From contig NZ_BRXR01000002.1 of assembly GCF_026012015.1 (NCBI RefSeq), forward strand, positions 1 through 36,694: 36,694 nucleotides of DNA, read 5' to 3'. Made by a program: the position numbers and the translations under genes. The notes under the pieces were generated by a model. It was not told the origin of the DNA. It did not search any database and saw only the letters and a list, made by a program, of their open reading frames with translations. Below are positions 1 to 6,361 of the stretch, one piece after another (within the stretch, counting starts at the first letter, position 1; every line of letters begins with the position of its first letter). Origin of the DNA: Clostridium omnivorum (lineage in GTDB: Bacteria; Bacillota; Clostridia; Clostridiales; Clostridiaceae).

Positions 1-23
1 AGTTAATAACAACTTATTAATAT
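1..23 (+). promoter_or_regulatory. parC-like repeats (right part; continues from 36685-36694)
   Basis: Units GTTAATAACAA (2-12) and CTTATTAATAT (13-23) keep the exact 11-bp phase of the unit that begins at 36685 and uses base 1 as its last base. TTAATAAC (3-10) also makes a perfect 8-bp inverted repeat with GTTATTAA (36685-36692) across the end/start join. This supports a circular source molecule. Confidence 0.7.
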
Positions 24-39
24 TTTAGGGGGTATTCTT

Positions 40-963
40 ATGGAAAAACAATTTATTGGAGTTGACTTAGGCCGAGGCTATGTTAAAGGCTATACAGAAT
101 ATAATGGCATAGCTAGTGATTGCTTATTTCAATCAATCGTAGGTGATGGAAGAGAGATAGACTATAGTAAATATTCTGAACCAATGCACTTAGCTATTGA
201 TACTGAAGAATTTTTCGTTGGTGAATTAGCTGAAAAGGAAAGCTTTAATCCTATAAACAATTATTCTGATGATAAAACAACTGATGTTGCTGAAAAACTT
301 CTTTATGCTTTACTGAATAAATTAGCAGTTGCTGAAAATGTTCAATTATGTATTGGGGTTCCAAATAAAAGCTTTAATAAAACTACTGCTGAAAGTATTT
401 CAAAAAAATATCAAGGTAAAACTATAACTATTGAAGATAAAATAAAAAATATTACTAAAAAAGTTAATATATCTAAAGTGGGTATTTTTAGAGAATCAGA
501 TGCAGCTCTTTTTCATGCAGTAAATACACATAAAGATAGAATTAAACTTCAAAGTATGAGAGTTGGTATGGTTACTGTAGGTTTTAGAACTTCAGAACTT
601 TCATATTTTGATATTGGAATGAAATTTAATGATAAACTTAGTGATACTAAAGAGGTTGGAAATAGAACTGTACTAGATATAATTCAAAAATCCTTATCAA
701 ACCAAGGAATAACTAAAACATTAAATGAAATTGACAATGATTCTAATTATAATGCATTAAAAGAAATTGGTTATAAAAATTTGTTAGAGAGAATTAATCA
801 AGAAATTGAAATGACATGGATAAATTATAGAGATATGAAAATATTTATAGCTGGCGGCACATGTGAAAAGTTTAAAAATATACCTGAAAAGTTTGAAAAG
901 GTTGATATGCCACAATTAATAACAGCTAAAGGACTTTTCTTTATTGCTCAAAACTTAAAGTAG
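40..963 (+). CDS. parM: ParM-like actin-type plasmid segregation ATPase
   Basis: A 307-residue actin-fold ATPase of the ParM/Alp family, which polymerises and pushes plasmid copies apart. The N-terminal phosphate loop (FIGVDLGRGYVKGYT, residues 5-19) fits the family, as do the second phosphate-like segment TVGFRTSE (about 177-184) and the C-terminal AGGT nucleotide-binding turn (about 271-274). ATG start lies behind AGGGGG at 27-32. The parR gene follows 4 bases after the stop, so the two form one operon. A consensus promoter at the far end of the window points here if the molecule is circular. Family assignment is confident; the filament type is not known. Confidence 0.9.
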   Translation: MEKQFIGVDLGRGYVKGYTEYNGIASDCLFQSIVGDGREIDYSKYSEPMHLAIDTEEFFVGELAEKESFNPINNYSDDKTTDVAEKLLYALLNKLAVAENVQLCIGVPNKSFNKTTAESISKKYQGKTITIEDKIKNITKKVNISKVGIFRESDAALFHAVNTHKDRIKLQSMRVGMVTVGFRTSELSYFDIGMKFNDKLSDTKEVGNRTVLDIIQKSLSNQGITKTLNEIDNDSNYNALKEIGYKNLLERINQEIEMTWINYRDMKIFIAGGTCEKFKNIPEKFEKVDMPQLITAKGLFFIAQNLK

Positions 964-967
964 AATT

Positions 968-1252
968 ATGAAAAAAGTAAAATCATATAGTTTATCAGAA
1001 GATGCAATTAAAGAAGTAATAAGAATTAAAGAACTAAAAGGTTATAAAAGCGAAAGTGATGCTTTAGAATCTATAATTCTTAACAAAGTATCTGATGATG
1101 AAAGAATAAAGAAAATAGTTCTTGAAATATTAAAGGAAAATCAATTAGCTGTTACAAATCAATCAAACACAACGCCAGTGGAAGAAACCATAAAAGATGA
1201 AGTAGAGCAAAATTTACTTAATTCTATGAATGATATATTTAAACGTATGTAA
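968..1252 (+). CDS. parR: ParR-like ribbon-helix-helix centromere-binding protein
   Basis: A 94-residue protein whose N-terminal third (KSYSLSEDAIKEVIRIKELKGY, here residues 4-25, then a second helix to about 38) looks like a ribbon-helix-helix DNA-binding fold. A polar linker (about 55-75) and a short amphipathic C-terminal helix ending NDIFKRM follow. In known ParR proteins the C-terminal tail binds the ParM filament and the RHH domain binds parC repeats and represses the operon. The partner role is inferred from position, 4 bases after parM and just before a terminator, as well as from the fold. Expected targets are the 11-bp repeats at 36622-36654 and 36685-23. Confidence 0.8.
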   Translation: MKKVKSYSLSEDAIKEVIRIKELKGYKSESDALESIILNKVSDDERIKKIVLEILKENQLAVTNQSNTTPVEETIKDEVEQNLLNSMNDIFKRM

Positions 1253-1258
1253 TTTACT

Positions 1259-1291
1259 AAAGCTTACAATAAGATAATTGTAAGCTTTTTT
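1259..1291 (+). terminator. Terminator after parMR
   Basis: Perfect 12-bp stem AAAGCTTACAAT/ATTGTAAGCTTT with a 6-base loop, running into a T tract. It closes the parMR operon. Confidence 0.9.
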
Positions 1292-1323
1292 GTCTCAATT
1301 TTTAATATAAAAGGGGTGTTTTT

Positions 1324-1488
1324 ATGTTTTCATTGGATAAATTAGTATTAAAATTCATAATCAAAAAATGTACAGAATTAGGTGGAATATTTTATTTAGG
1401 TCCTGTTGCAGGAGCTATAATTTATTTAATGTTTATAGCCTGGGGCGTTTCTATAGTTCTAGGTAAAAAGAAAGGAGTTAAAAAATGA
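1324..1488 (+). CDS. Small membrane protein
   Basis: A 54-residue ORF behind the ribosome site AAGGGGTG (1311-1318). It has a basic N-terminal segment (KFIIKK), a long hydrophobic stretch at about residues 21-46 that can form one or two membrane segments, and a Lys-rich tail (GKKKGVKK). Its stop overlaps the start of the FtsK/HerA-like gene as ATGA at 1485-1488, which implies translational coupling. It could anchor the ATPase to the membrane; this is inference from coupling only. No family recognised. Confidence 0.65.
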   Translation: MFSLDKLVLKFIIKKCTELGGIFYLGPVAGAIIYLMFIAWGVSIVLGKKKGVKK

Positions 1489-2813
1489 TAGTTGAGTTAG
1501 CAGCTGCTGCTGCAATCAAACTCACCTATGATTGGCTAAAAAAAGCACCTGAGAGAGTTATAAAAGAAAAATGGGATGAATCACTTCAAAACTGTAGAAT
1601 CGAAGGCATTAGAAACATAAGCAACGAGACTTTCAAAATAACTAGTATTTATACTAAAGATTATGGTCATATATGCACCGTTAATATACCAGATGGACTC
1701 CAATATGAAACTTTAGAAAAAGCAAAGAGAGTCTTAGAAGATAATCTGAATTGCATCCTAGAAATAGATAAGGGAAGATTTAAAGAGTATATAACTGTTA
1801 AGTTAGTTAATAAAGTTTTAGAATTTGAGTATGCACCAGTAGAAACACGAAATAATGAGTTGTTTCTAGGTTATAAATTTGATGGTTCAGCTTATAAATT
1901 GGATCTAAATAAGGAAGCTCATATACTCTTGGCAGGCAAAACGGGAACAGGAAAAAGCTTCTTATTTGCTTCGATTTTAACTAATCTCATATATAACAAT
2001 TCAAAAGATGTAGATGTATATTTATTTCAGGTAATGAAAGGAGAAATAGACATCTTCAAGAACTGCCCATCCGTTAGGTACACTTCAGATAACCTCAATG
2101 ATATAGCAGTTATGCTTAAGAAACTAAGCGATTTAATTCATAAAAGGTCAAAACAATTTTCGAGTGTAGGAATTAAAAACATCTCTCAATGGAATAAACA
2201 TTTTCCTAATAAAAAGATGAAAAGAATAATCATAGGAGCTGAGGAAATATCATTCTTTATGAGTGAAGAAAGTCAATGCTTTGAGCACTTCACTAGCATT
2301 GTTAAGGCAGGTAGAAGTGCTGGAATACATTTAATAACACTTACTCAGAGAACTACAATAGCAAATCTTCCTTCAGAACTAAAAGCTCAAATGACAGTAA
2401 TCACAGCAAAACAGAGAAGTGAACTTGATAGCAGAAATGCTATAGATATAGCTGATGCTGCATATCTTGAAGCACAAGAGTTTATTGCTTCCAGTAATGA
2501 TGGATATATAAAATTTAAAGCACCAACAATTGATGAAGATTTTAAACTACTTAACAAATATGTTCCAGAAATTATAATTCCAAATTATAAAAAATCTGAT
2601 ATAAAAGATAAACCTGTAATGCATGGTGGTTGGCATATTCCAAATGCTCAGGAATGGGCTCAGATTAAAGATACAATACCAGAGGTAACTTACATCAAGG
2701 AAGAAGTTTTAAAGCCAATAGGACAGCTAGAAGCACCCAGAAAGAATAAAGATAGAAAGAGTGGTGTTATTAAATTAAGCGAGGTGTATAAAGATGCTGA
2801 GCAAAACAGATAA
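1485..2813 (+). CDS. FtsK/HerA-like DNA-translocating ATPase
   Basis: A 442-residue P-loop ATPase. Walker A is GKTGTGKS at residues 151-158. The Walker B strand is RIIIGAEEISFF (247-258), where the usual Asp before Glu is replaced by Ala and two Glu follow. The later motif GIHLITLTQRT (280-290) is typical of FtsK/SpoIIIE and conjugation coupling ATPases. Residues 1-120 form an N-terminal domain without a clear membrane helix; the upstream 54-residue membrane protein may supply it. Start overlaps that gene by 4 bases, and the stop overlaps the next gene by 20. The set resembles the translocase plus DNA-binding protein pairs of Firmicute plasmids and ICEs. Role in conjugation, partition or replication is undetermined. 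Confidence 0.8.
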   Translation: MIVELAAAAAIKLTYDWLKKAPERVIKEKWDESLQNCRIEGIRNISNETFKITSIYTKDYGHICTVNIPDGLQYETLEKAKRVLEDNLNCILEIDKGRFKEYITVKLVNKVLEFEYAPVETRNNELFLGYKFDGSAYKLDLNKEAHILLAGKTGTGKSFLFASILTNLIYNNSKDVDVYLFQVMKGEIDIFKNCPSVRYTSDNLNDIAVMLKKLSDLIHKRSKQFSSVGIKNISQWNKHFPNKKMKRIIIGAEEISFFMSEESQCFEHFTSIVKAGRSAGIHLITLTQRTTIANLPSELKAQMTVITAKQRSELDSRNAIDIADAAYLEAQEFIASSNDGYIKFKAPTIDEDFKLLNKYVPEIIIPNYKKSDIKDKPVMHGGWHIPNAQEWAQIKDTIPEVTYIKEEVLKPIGQLEAPRKNKDRKSGVIKLSEVYKDAEQNR

Positions 2814-3384
2814 ACAAATTATGATTTATTTAGAGCAATATCACGCCATAACTATTAAGCAAGCTCAAAGACACTTTTATAAAAGCCAGTACGGTTATGA
2901 CGTAGCAAAAAAGAGGTTAAAGCAGTTAGAGAATGTAGAACTAATAAAAAGCTATAAGAATCCAATTACAAGTGAAAAAGTATATTATACAGACAGAAAA
3001 GTTAGTGCTCATGATTTATATATTTTTGACTTTTATTCAATTCTAATAGAATATGGCTGCATCAATATTGAGTTTATAAAGAATCCTAAATATTTAAAAG
3101 GTGTTATAGTTCCAGATAGCTTTTTTAAGTTTGAATATGAAGGAAGTTTATATTTTATTCTTTTGGAAGTAGATCTCACTCATACTACTAGCATGGGGAA
3201 GTTTCAACTTTATGAAAAGTTGTATAGGGATGGAGAGTTAAAAGAAAAATGTTATGGTACTTTTCCGATAATAGTGGTTATGAGTTTTGAAGCTTGTCTC
3301 AAATATGAGAGCGAGAATTTCGAGGTTGTCTACTTGCCATTTGAGCTAACTAATTTTGAAAGTAAGGTACTAGGGAGTGCTTAG
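2794..3384 (+). CDS. Replication-relaxation family winged-helix protein, copy 1
   Basis: A 196-residue protein with an N-terminal winged helix (about residues 1-65: KQIMIYLEQYHAITIKQA, a recognition helix around YDVAKKRLKQLE, then a wing ending in KVYYTDRK). The C-terminal domain carries LLEVDLTHTTSMGKFQLYEK (residues 123-142). This matches the Replic_Relax type found on Firmicute plasmids. A clear paralogue lies at 34486-35109 on the other strand; both keep the wing YY(T/L)D(R/K)K and the E-(V/I)-D-x-T-H-x-TSM motif. The start is internal to the FtsK/HerA-like gene, so the two are coupled. Known members act in plasmid DNA relaxation or mobilisation; the exact role is open. Confidence 0.75.
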   Translation: MLSKTDKQIMIYLEQYHAITIKQAQRHFYKSQYGYDVAKKRLKQLENVELIKSYKNPITSEKVYYTDRKVSAHDLYIFDFYSILIEYGCINIEFIKNPKYLKGVIVPDSFFKFEYEGSLYFILLEVDLTHTTSMGKFQLYEKLYRDGELKEKCYGTFPIIVVMSFEACLKYESENFEVVYLPFELTNFESKVLGSA

Positions 3385-3662
3385 CATTCTCTAGTTAATA
3401 CATATATATTTATTTTTTATTACTTATTGTTTATTTCTCATTACTAATCGACTTTTTAAATTCTAGAGATTTTAATGCTTTTATATATGTAATAATTCCC
3501 ATAGCAAAATTAGTAGGGAATGGAAAAGGGAATAGTTTTGTGAATAGAAATAGTCCTTGAAATGGTCATTATTTTTTATTTATATACATCAAAACACAAG
3601 CTATTGTCCAGGAACACATGATAAAAAATAATGAAACTATATCAAGAAAGGATGATGTACAA

Positions 3663-4160
3663 ATGGAAAGTTTTTTAACAAAACTAACACTATACGTTGT
3701 ATCAGGAGCTGCAGCTTTAGTCTCATTTAAAATTCTAAGCTTTTATTTGCTGCACCAATTAGCTAAAGAAAAAGCCTACGATAACTTTAAAAAGAAAGAA
3801 TATGAAGCACTGCAGCAAAAGAAACTTAAGCAACGCATAGAGCTGGAAGACATTCTATTAAGAAAGGAGTTGGAACCATATTATATAACAGCAAAGGACC
3901 TATTCCATGATGCTATTCAAGCCGGAAACTTGAATCATGAACAGATCCTTTACATTAAGAAAATCATTAATGAATCTTTAGACAGTTACATTAATGACTA
4001 TAAATATACTCACTATAAAAATGATGCACATGAAATTTATAGCAAGCTTAAGTCTTCACATATTAGTGTAGACAATTACAAAAAAATTATACAGTTAATA
4101 AAAACTTTTGAAGCACAATGCTGTGATGAATATATTACTGTTGTGCCAATAAAAAAATAA
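3663..4160 (+). CDS. Membrane-anchored coiled-coil protein of unknown function
   Basis: A 165-residue protein starting at the ATG behind AGAAAGGATG (3645-3653). An earlier in-frame ATG at 3618 would add 15 residues but has a poorer ribosome site. One transmembrane helix is visible at about residues 8-30, followed by a highly charged helical stretch (KEKAYDNFKKKEYEALQQKK, 35-54) likely to be a coiled coil, then a helical cytoplasmic domain. No family recognised. It stands alone between the FtsK/HerA-like operon and a terminator. Confidence 0.7.
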   Translation: MESFLTKLTLYVVSGAAALVSFKILSFYLLHQLAKEKAYDNFKKKEYEALQQKKLKQRIELEDILLRKELEPYYITAKDLFHDAIQAGNLNHEQILYIKKIINESLDSYINDYKYTHYKNDAHEIYSKLKSSHISVDNYKKIIQLIKTFEAQCCDEYITVVPIKK

Positions 4161-4166
4161 TAATTT

Positions 4167-4188
4167 AGGAAGCTTTGGCTTCCTTTTT
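4167..4188 (+). terminator. Terminator
   Basis: AGGAAGC-TTTG-GCTTCCT hairpin followed by TTTT, just after the membrane-protein gene. Confidence 0.85.
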
Positions 4189-4194
4189 GTTTGC

Positions 4195-4223
4195 TTGCAT
4201 GCGAACATATTTTCGTATATAAT
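4195..4223 (+). promoter_or_regulatory. Promoter with LexA-like operator in the spacer
   Basis: TTGCAT (4195-4200), a 17-bp spacer and TATAAT (4218-4223). The spacer holds CGAACATATTTTCG (4202-4215), one base away from the palindrome CGAACATATGTTCG that matches the Firmicute SOS box. It would drive the excisionase-like gene and probably the first initiator. LexA control is inference. Confidence 0.55.
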
Positions 4224-4280
4224 AAAGCTAGATTGAAATTAAAGGAAGGTTTTATAAAAAATGTGTCGAAATATAAATTA

Positions 4281-4352
4281 ATGTTTTTATTAATATTTTT
4301 CTATTTAATATTGCTTAATGTTTCATTATGTTTTATTATGTATATGAGGTGA
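4281..4352 (+). CDS. Possible 23-residue hydrophobic leader peptide
   Basis: An ORF for a 23-residue peptide that is almost wholly hydrophobic (MFLLIFFYLILLNVSLCF and so on). It has no good ribosome site of its own, but a 6-codon ORF at 4261-4281 behind AAGGAAGG ends in TAATG, overlapping this start, so coupled translation is possible. Its stop lies in the ribosome site of the next gene. In AT-rich leader sequence such an ORF may be chance. Confidence 0.2.
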   Translation: MFLLIFFYLILLNVSLCFIMYMR

Positions 4353-4357
4353 TTTAA

Positions 4358-4522
4358 ATGAAAGATTTATTAAGTGCAGAAGATATATGCAAAGTATTTA
4401 ACATATCAAGAACGACTTTATATAGATATAGAAAGGATGGCATGCCTTATATTCAAATTAAGAGAAAAATTATGTTTGATGCTGATGAAGTAAAAAAATG
4501 GCTAAAACAATTTGAAAAATAA
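4358..4522 (+). CDS. Excisionase/MerR-type helix-turn-helix protein
   Basis: A 54-residue protein matching the small HTH_17 excisionase-like fold: LLSAEDICKVFNISRTTLYR (residues 4-23) is the helix-turn-helix, and the wing and last helix follow as YIQIKRKIMFDADEVKKWLK. ATG start behind GAGGTG at 4346-4351. It lies downstream of the promoter with the LexA-like box and directly ahead of the first replication initiator. It could regulate that gene or act with one of the recombinases; position favours replication control. Target unknown. Confidence 0.75.
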   Translation: MKDLLSAEDICKVFNISRTTLYRYRKDGMPYIQIKRKIMFDADEVKKWLKQFEK

Positions 4523-4524
4523 AA

Positions 4525-4557
4525 GCAGTTCGACTGTTTGGCGACCGTCCGAACTGC
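4525..4557. repeat. GC-rich inverted repeat ahead of the first initiator
   Basis: GCAGTTCG (4525-4532) and CGAACTGC (4550-4557) form a perfect 8-bp stem with a 17-base loop (GACTGTTTGGCGACC inside). No T tract follows, so it is not an ordinary terminator. A second hairpin, ATGGAGA (4561-4567)/TCTCCAT (4605-4611), follows and ends 11 bases before the ribosome site of the initiator. Together they look like a structured leader or replication-control site. Confidence 0.5.
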
Positions 4558-4635
4558 ATCATGGAGATTTATGATATAATCATCATTTTTATTATTATAC
4601 CATGTCTCCATAGTAATATACAAGGAGATGAAATT

Positions 4636-5775
4636 ATGTCAATAGATAAATATGCTTACTTATTAGATAAAGACAATTATATGGTTGAGAATAAAATATT
4701 TATAGATCTTATGTGGTACATAGCTAGAAATAAAGATAATGGACCTAATAAACCAAAAGGTATGGTTACAAAAGATAAAAACAATAAAATAATATTAAGT
4801 GTAAAATCACACGCTATTAGAAATGCTGGTATTATGTTTCAACAATTATTTTATTGGCATTTCAATGCAATAAAACAAAATAAAGCTACTAAATATAAAT
4901 ATAATGATAATGGTATATTAAGAAATGTTGTAAAAAAAGATTATGAAGATTGGTGGGATGAACTTAGGTTAACCGACAATGAAGTAACTACTGCTAATAA
5001 ATTTTTAATTGATGCAGATCTTATTGAAATTCATAAAATGAGAATTAAAGCTAAGGATAAAGAAGTATTTAAGCCTAGTAATTGTTATTTATTAAAAGAA
5101 TCTAAAGTAGAAGAATATTTAGAGTCTATAGTTGATATCAGTAAAGCTATCTATAAAGAAAAAGTTGATGATGTAAGAACAAATACAATTAAAAGAGTTA
5201 AAGCTTCTAAAATAAAAAAATCCACAGCTTTATCCACAAATATATCCGTTACACCTGTAAAGGGTGAAACATTGAAAAATAAGGATTGTAATAATGATAT
5301 TAATAACTTATCAACATTATCAACAGGTAAAGTTAAAATAAAATACTCCGTTACCCCTTTTAAAGGGGTAACTAAAGTTACACTTGTAAAAGGGGTAACT
5401 AAAGATACCCTTTTAAAGAGGGTAACTAAAGATACACCTTTTAAAGGGGTAACTAATAAATCAGATACTACTTATTCAGATACTACTTATTCAGATACTA
5501 CTTATTCAGATAAAAAAGAAATCCCATCTATTCGGGATTCGTGGGATGAAGTTTCAAAAATATTAAAATTGAAGTTACCAGAAATTCAATATAAAACTTG
5601 GATTAAAGAAAGTATTAAAAATGTTGAAGTAGATGAGTTATATGCAAAATTAGAAGTATATAATGATTTTACTAAAGAAATTTTAGAAACAAGGTATAGA
5701 GATGATATATCAGAAGCTTTCAAATTAGTTCTTGGACTAAATATTAAACCAAAATTTATAGTTATTAATAATTAA
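4636..5775 (+). CDS. Replication initiator 1 with C-terminal DnaA domain I-like region and internal origin
   Basis: A 379-residue protein starting at the ATG behind AAGGAG (4622-4627); the longer reading from 4561 would cover a leader hairpin and has no ribosome site. Residues 1-150 look like a replication-initiator winged-helix region (KSHAIRNAGIMFQQLFYWHF and WDELRLTDNEVTTANKFLIDA). Residues 205-293 are low complexity, encoded by DNA repeats: four 9-residue units of the V/D-T-x-x-K-x-V-T-K type and three SDTTY. Residues 300-375 (WDEVSKILKLKLPEIQYKTW onward) resemble DnaA domain I, which contacts helicase and DnaD-type loaders. DnaA boxes and iterons lie inside the gene, as in lambda O. Probable plasmid-state initiator; the precise family is uncertain. 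Confidence 0.7.
   Translation: MSIDKYAYLLDKDNYMVENKIFIDLMWYIARNKDNGPNKPKGMVTKDKNNKIILSVKSHAIRNAGIMFQQLFYWHFNAIKQNKATKYKYNDNGILRNVVKKDYEDWWDELRLTDNEVTTANKFLIDADLIEIHKMRIKAKDKEVFKPSNCYLLKESKVEEYLESIVDISKAIYKEKVDDVRTNTIKRVKASKIKKSTALSTNISVTPVKGETLKNKDCNNDINNLSTLSTGKVKIKYSVTPFKGVTKVTLVKGVTKDTLLKRVTKDTPFKGVTNKSDTTYSDTTYSDTTYSDKKEIPSIRDSWDEVSKILKLKLPEIQYKTWIKESIKNVEVDELYAKLEVYNDFTKEILETRYRDDISEAFKLVLGLNIKPKFIVINN
5230..5325 (+). promoter_or_regulatory. DnaA boxes inside initiator 1
   Basis: TTATCCACA (5230-5238) is a perfect DnaA box. Two tandem TTATCAACA copies (5308-5316 and 5317-5325) differ from it by one base. They lie just upstream of the iteron array, as expected for an origin that uses host DnaA. 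Confidence 0.65.
5350..5453 (+). repeat. Four 27-bp dyad iterons inside initiator 1 (candidate origin)
   Basis: Four 23-bp units start at 5350, 5377, 5404 and 5431, exactly 27 bp apart, separated by TAAA. The first is a perfect palindrome: GTTACCCCTTT, one central base, AAAGGGGTAAC. The others are diverged copies, and a fifth degenerate copy sits at 5248-5270. Because 27 bp is nine codons the array is read as a 9-residue peptide repeat. Likely binding sites for the initiator encoded here. Confidence 0.8.
5461..5505 (+). repeat. Three perfect 15-bp tandem repeats
   Basis: TCAGATACTACTTAT occurs three times without change (5461, 5476, 5491), with a partial fourth copy TCAGAT at 5506. It encodes SDTTY three times. 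It directly follows the iterons and may be part of the origin, for example a spacer or unwinding segment. Confidence 0.85.
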
Positions 5776-6098
5776 TGTTTATCTATTAATAAATCTATTA
5801 ATAATTTAATACTGCATTTTGCTTCAGTTGGAAGGCCTTTAAATTTTAATATTAATTCGTATTCATCATTAGAAAGTTTTATATCATCTATGTCAAGAAG
5901 CCAATAAGGTGAAATTTTAAAAGTAGTACATACAACTGCTATAAATTCAACCGAAGGAGAATTTTCACCACTTTCGTAACGGGATAATTGACCTCTATTT
6001 ATATCTATATTTAATTTTTCAACAAATTCTTCTTGACTAAGTTTATTTGATTTTCGTATATAATTAATTTTTAGACCTATTAACTTTTTAAATTCCAT
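5772..6098 (-). CDS. Xre-family repressor 1
   Basis: A 108-residue leftward HTH_3/cI-type regulator. The helix-turn-helix covers residues 6-62 (IGLKINYIRKSNKLSQEEFV, then RGQLSRYESGENSPSVEFI), followed by a short C-terminal helical region and no protease or LexA-type domain. Its 3' end overlaps the stop of initiator 1 by 4 bases, so the two are convergent. Dyad sequences upstream (6152-6206) are likely operators for its own gene and for the divergent receptor gene. It could control plasmid replication or the receptor gene; which is unknown. Confidence 0.85.
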   Translation of the reverse strand: MEFKKLIGLKINYIRKSNKLSQEEFVEKLNIDINRGQLSRYESGENSPSVEFIAVVCTTFKISPYWLLDIDDIKLSNDEYELILKFKGLPTEAKCSIKLLIDLLIDKH

Positions 6099-6151
6099 AG
6101 TTACACCTCAGATTTATACTTTTGTTATATTAACATTTAGAAATAAAATTA

Positions 6152-6206
6152 ACATCTGATGTGTAAAACATCACTACCTATAAAAAAATGTGCAATACTA
6201 CACATT
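6152..6206. promoter_or_regulatory. Dyad operators between repressor 1 and the receptor gene
   Basis: ACATC-T-GATGT (6152-6162), TGATGT-GTAAA-ACATCA (6157-6173) and AATGTG-CAATACTA-CACATT (6187-6206) are perfect inverted repeats clustered in the divergent gap. They are placed where Xre repressor 1 would bind. The assignment is inferred from position. Confidence 0.55.
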
Positions 6207-6221
6207 AGAATAAAATAAAAA

Positions 6222-6259
6222 CTCTGCAGGTGAAGACTAGCAATCACACACCTACAGAG
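6222..6259. repeat. Inverted repeat upstream of the receptor promoter
   Basis: CTCTGCAGGTG (6222-6232) and CACCTACAGAG (6249-6259) pair over 11 positions with one mismatch, leaving a 16-base loop. No T tract follows. It may be a regulatory site or an RNA structure. Confidence 0.5.
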
Positions 6260-6267
6260 CAAGAAAC

Positions 6268-6296
6268 TGGACACTAAAGTATCCATAAGATATATT
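6268..6296 (+). promoter_or_regulatory. Probable promoter of the receptor gene with overlapping operator
   Basis: TGGACA (6268-6273), 17 bp and TATATT (6291-6296). The dyad GGACACTAAAGTATCC (6269-6284) covers the -35 and spacer, and its half-site AGTATCC recurs at 6336-6342. This suggests autoregulation by the receptor or control by a neighbouring repressor. Confidence 0.5.
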
Positions 6297-6361
6297 AACA
6301 TTTTTTGTTATTTATATCAATACAAAAGATATTTTAGTATCCCTTATAAAGGAGGGAAAAC

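Noticed and set aside
4561-4635. Extension of initiator 1 to ATG 4561
   Set aside because: No ribosome site, and the segment forms a leader hairpin; ATG 4636 has AAGGAG at good spacing.
5350-5505. Tandem repeats resembling a short CRISPR array
   Set aside because: Units are contiguous or separated by four constant bases, without variable spacers, and lie inside an ORF.
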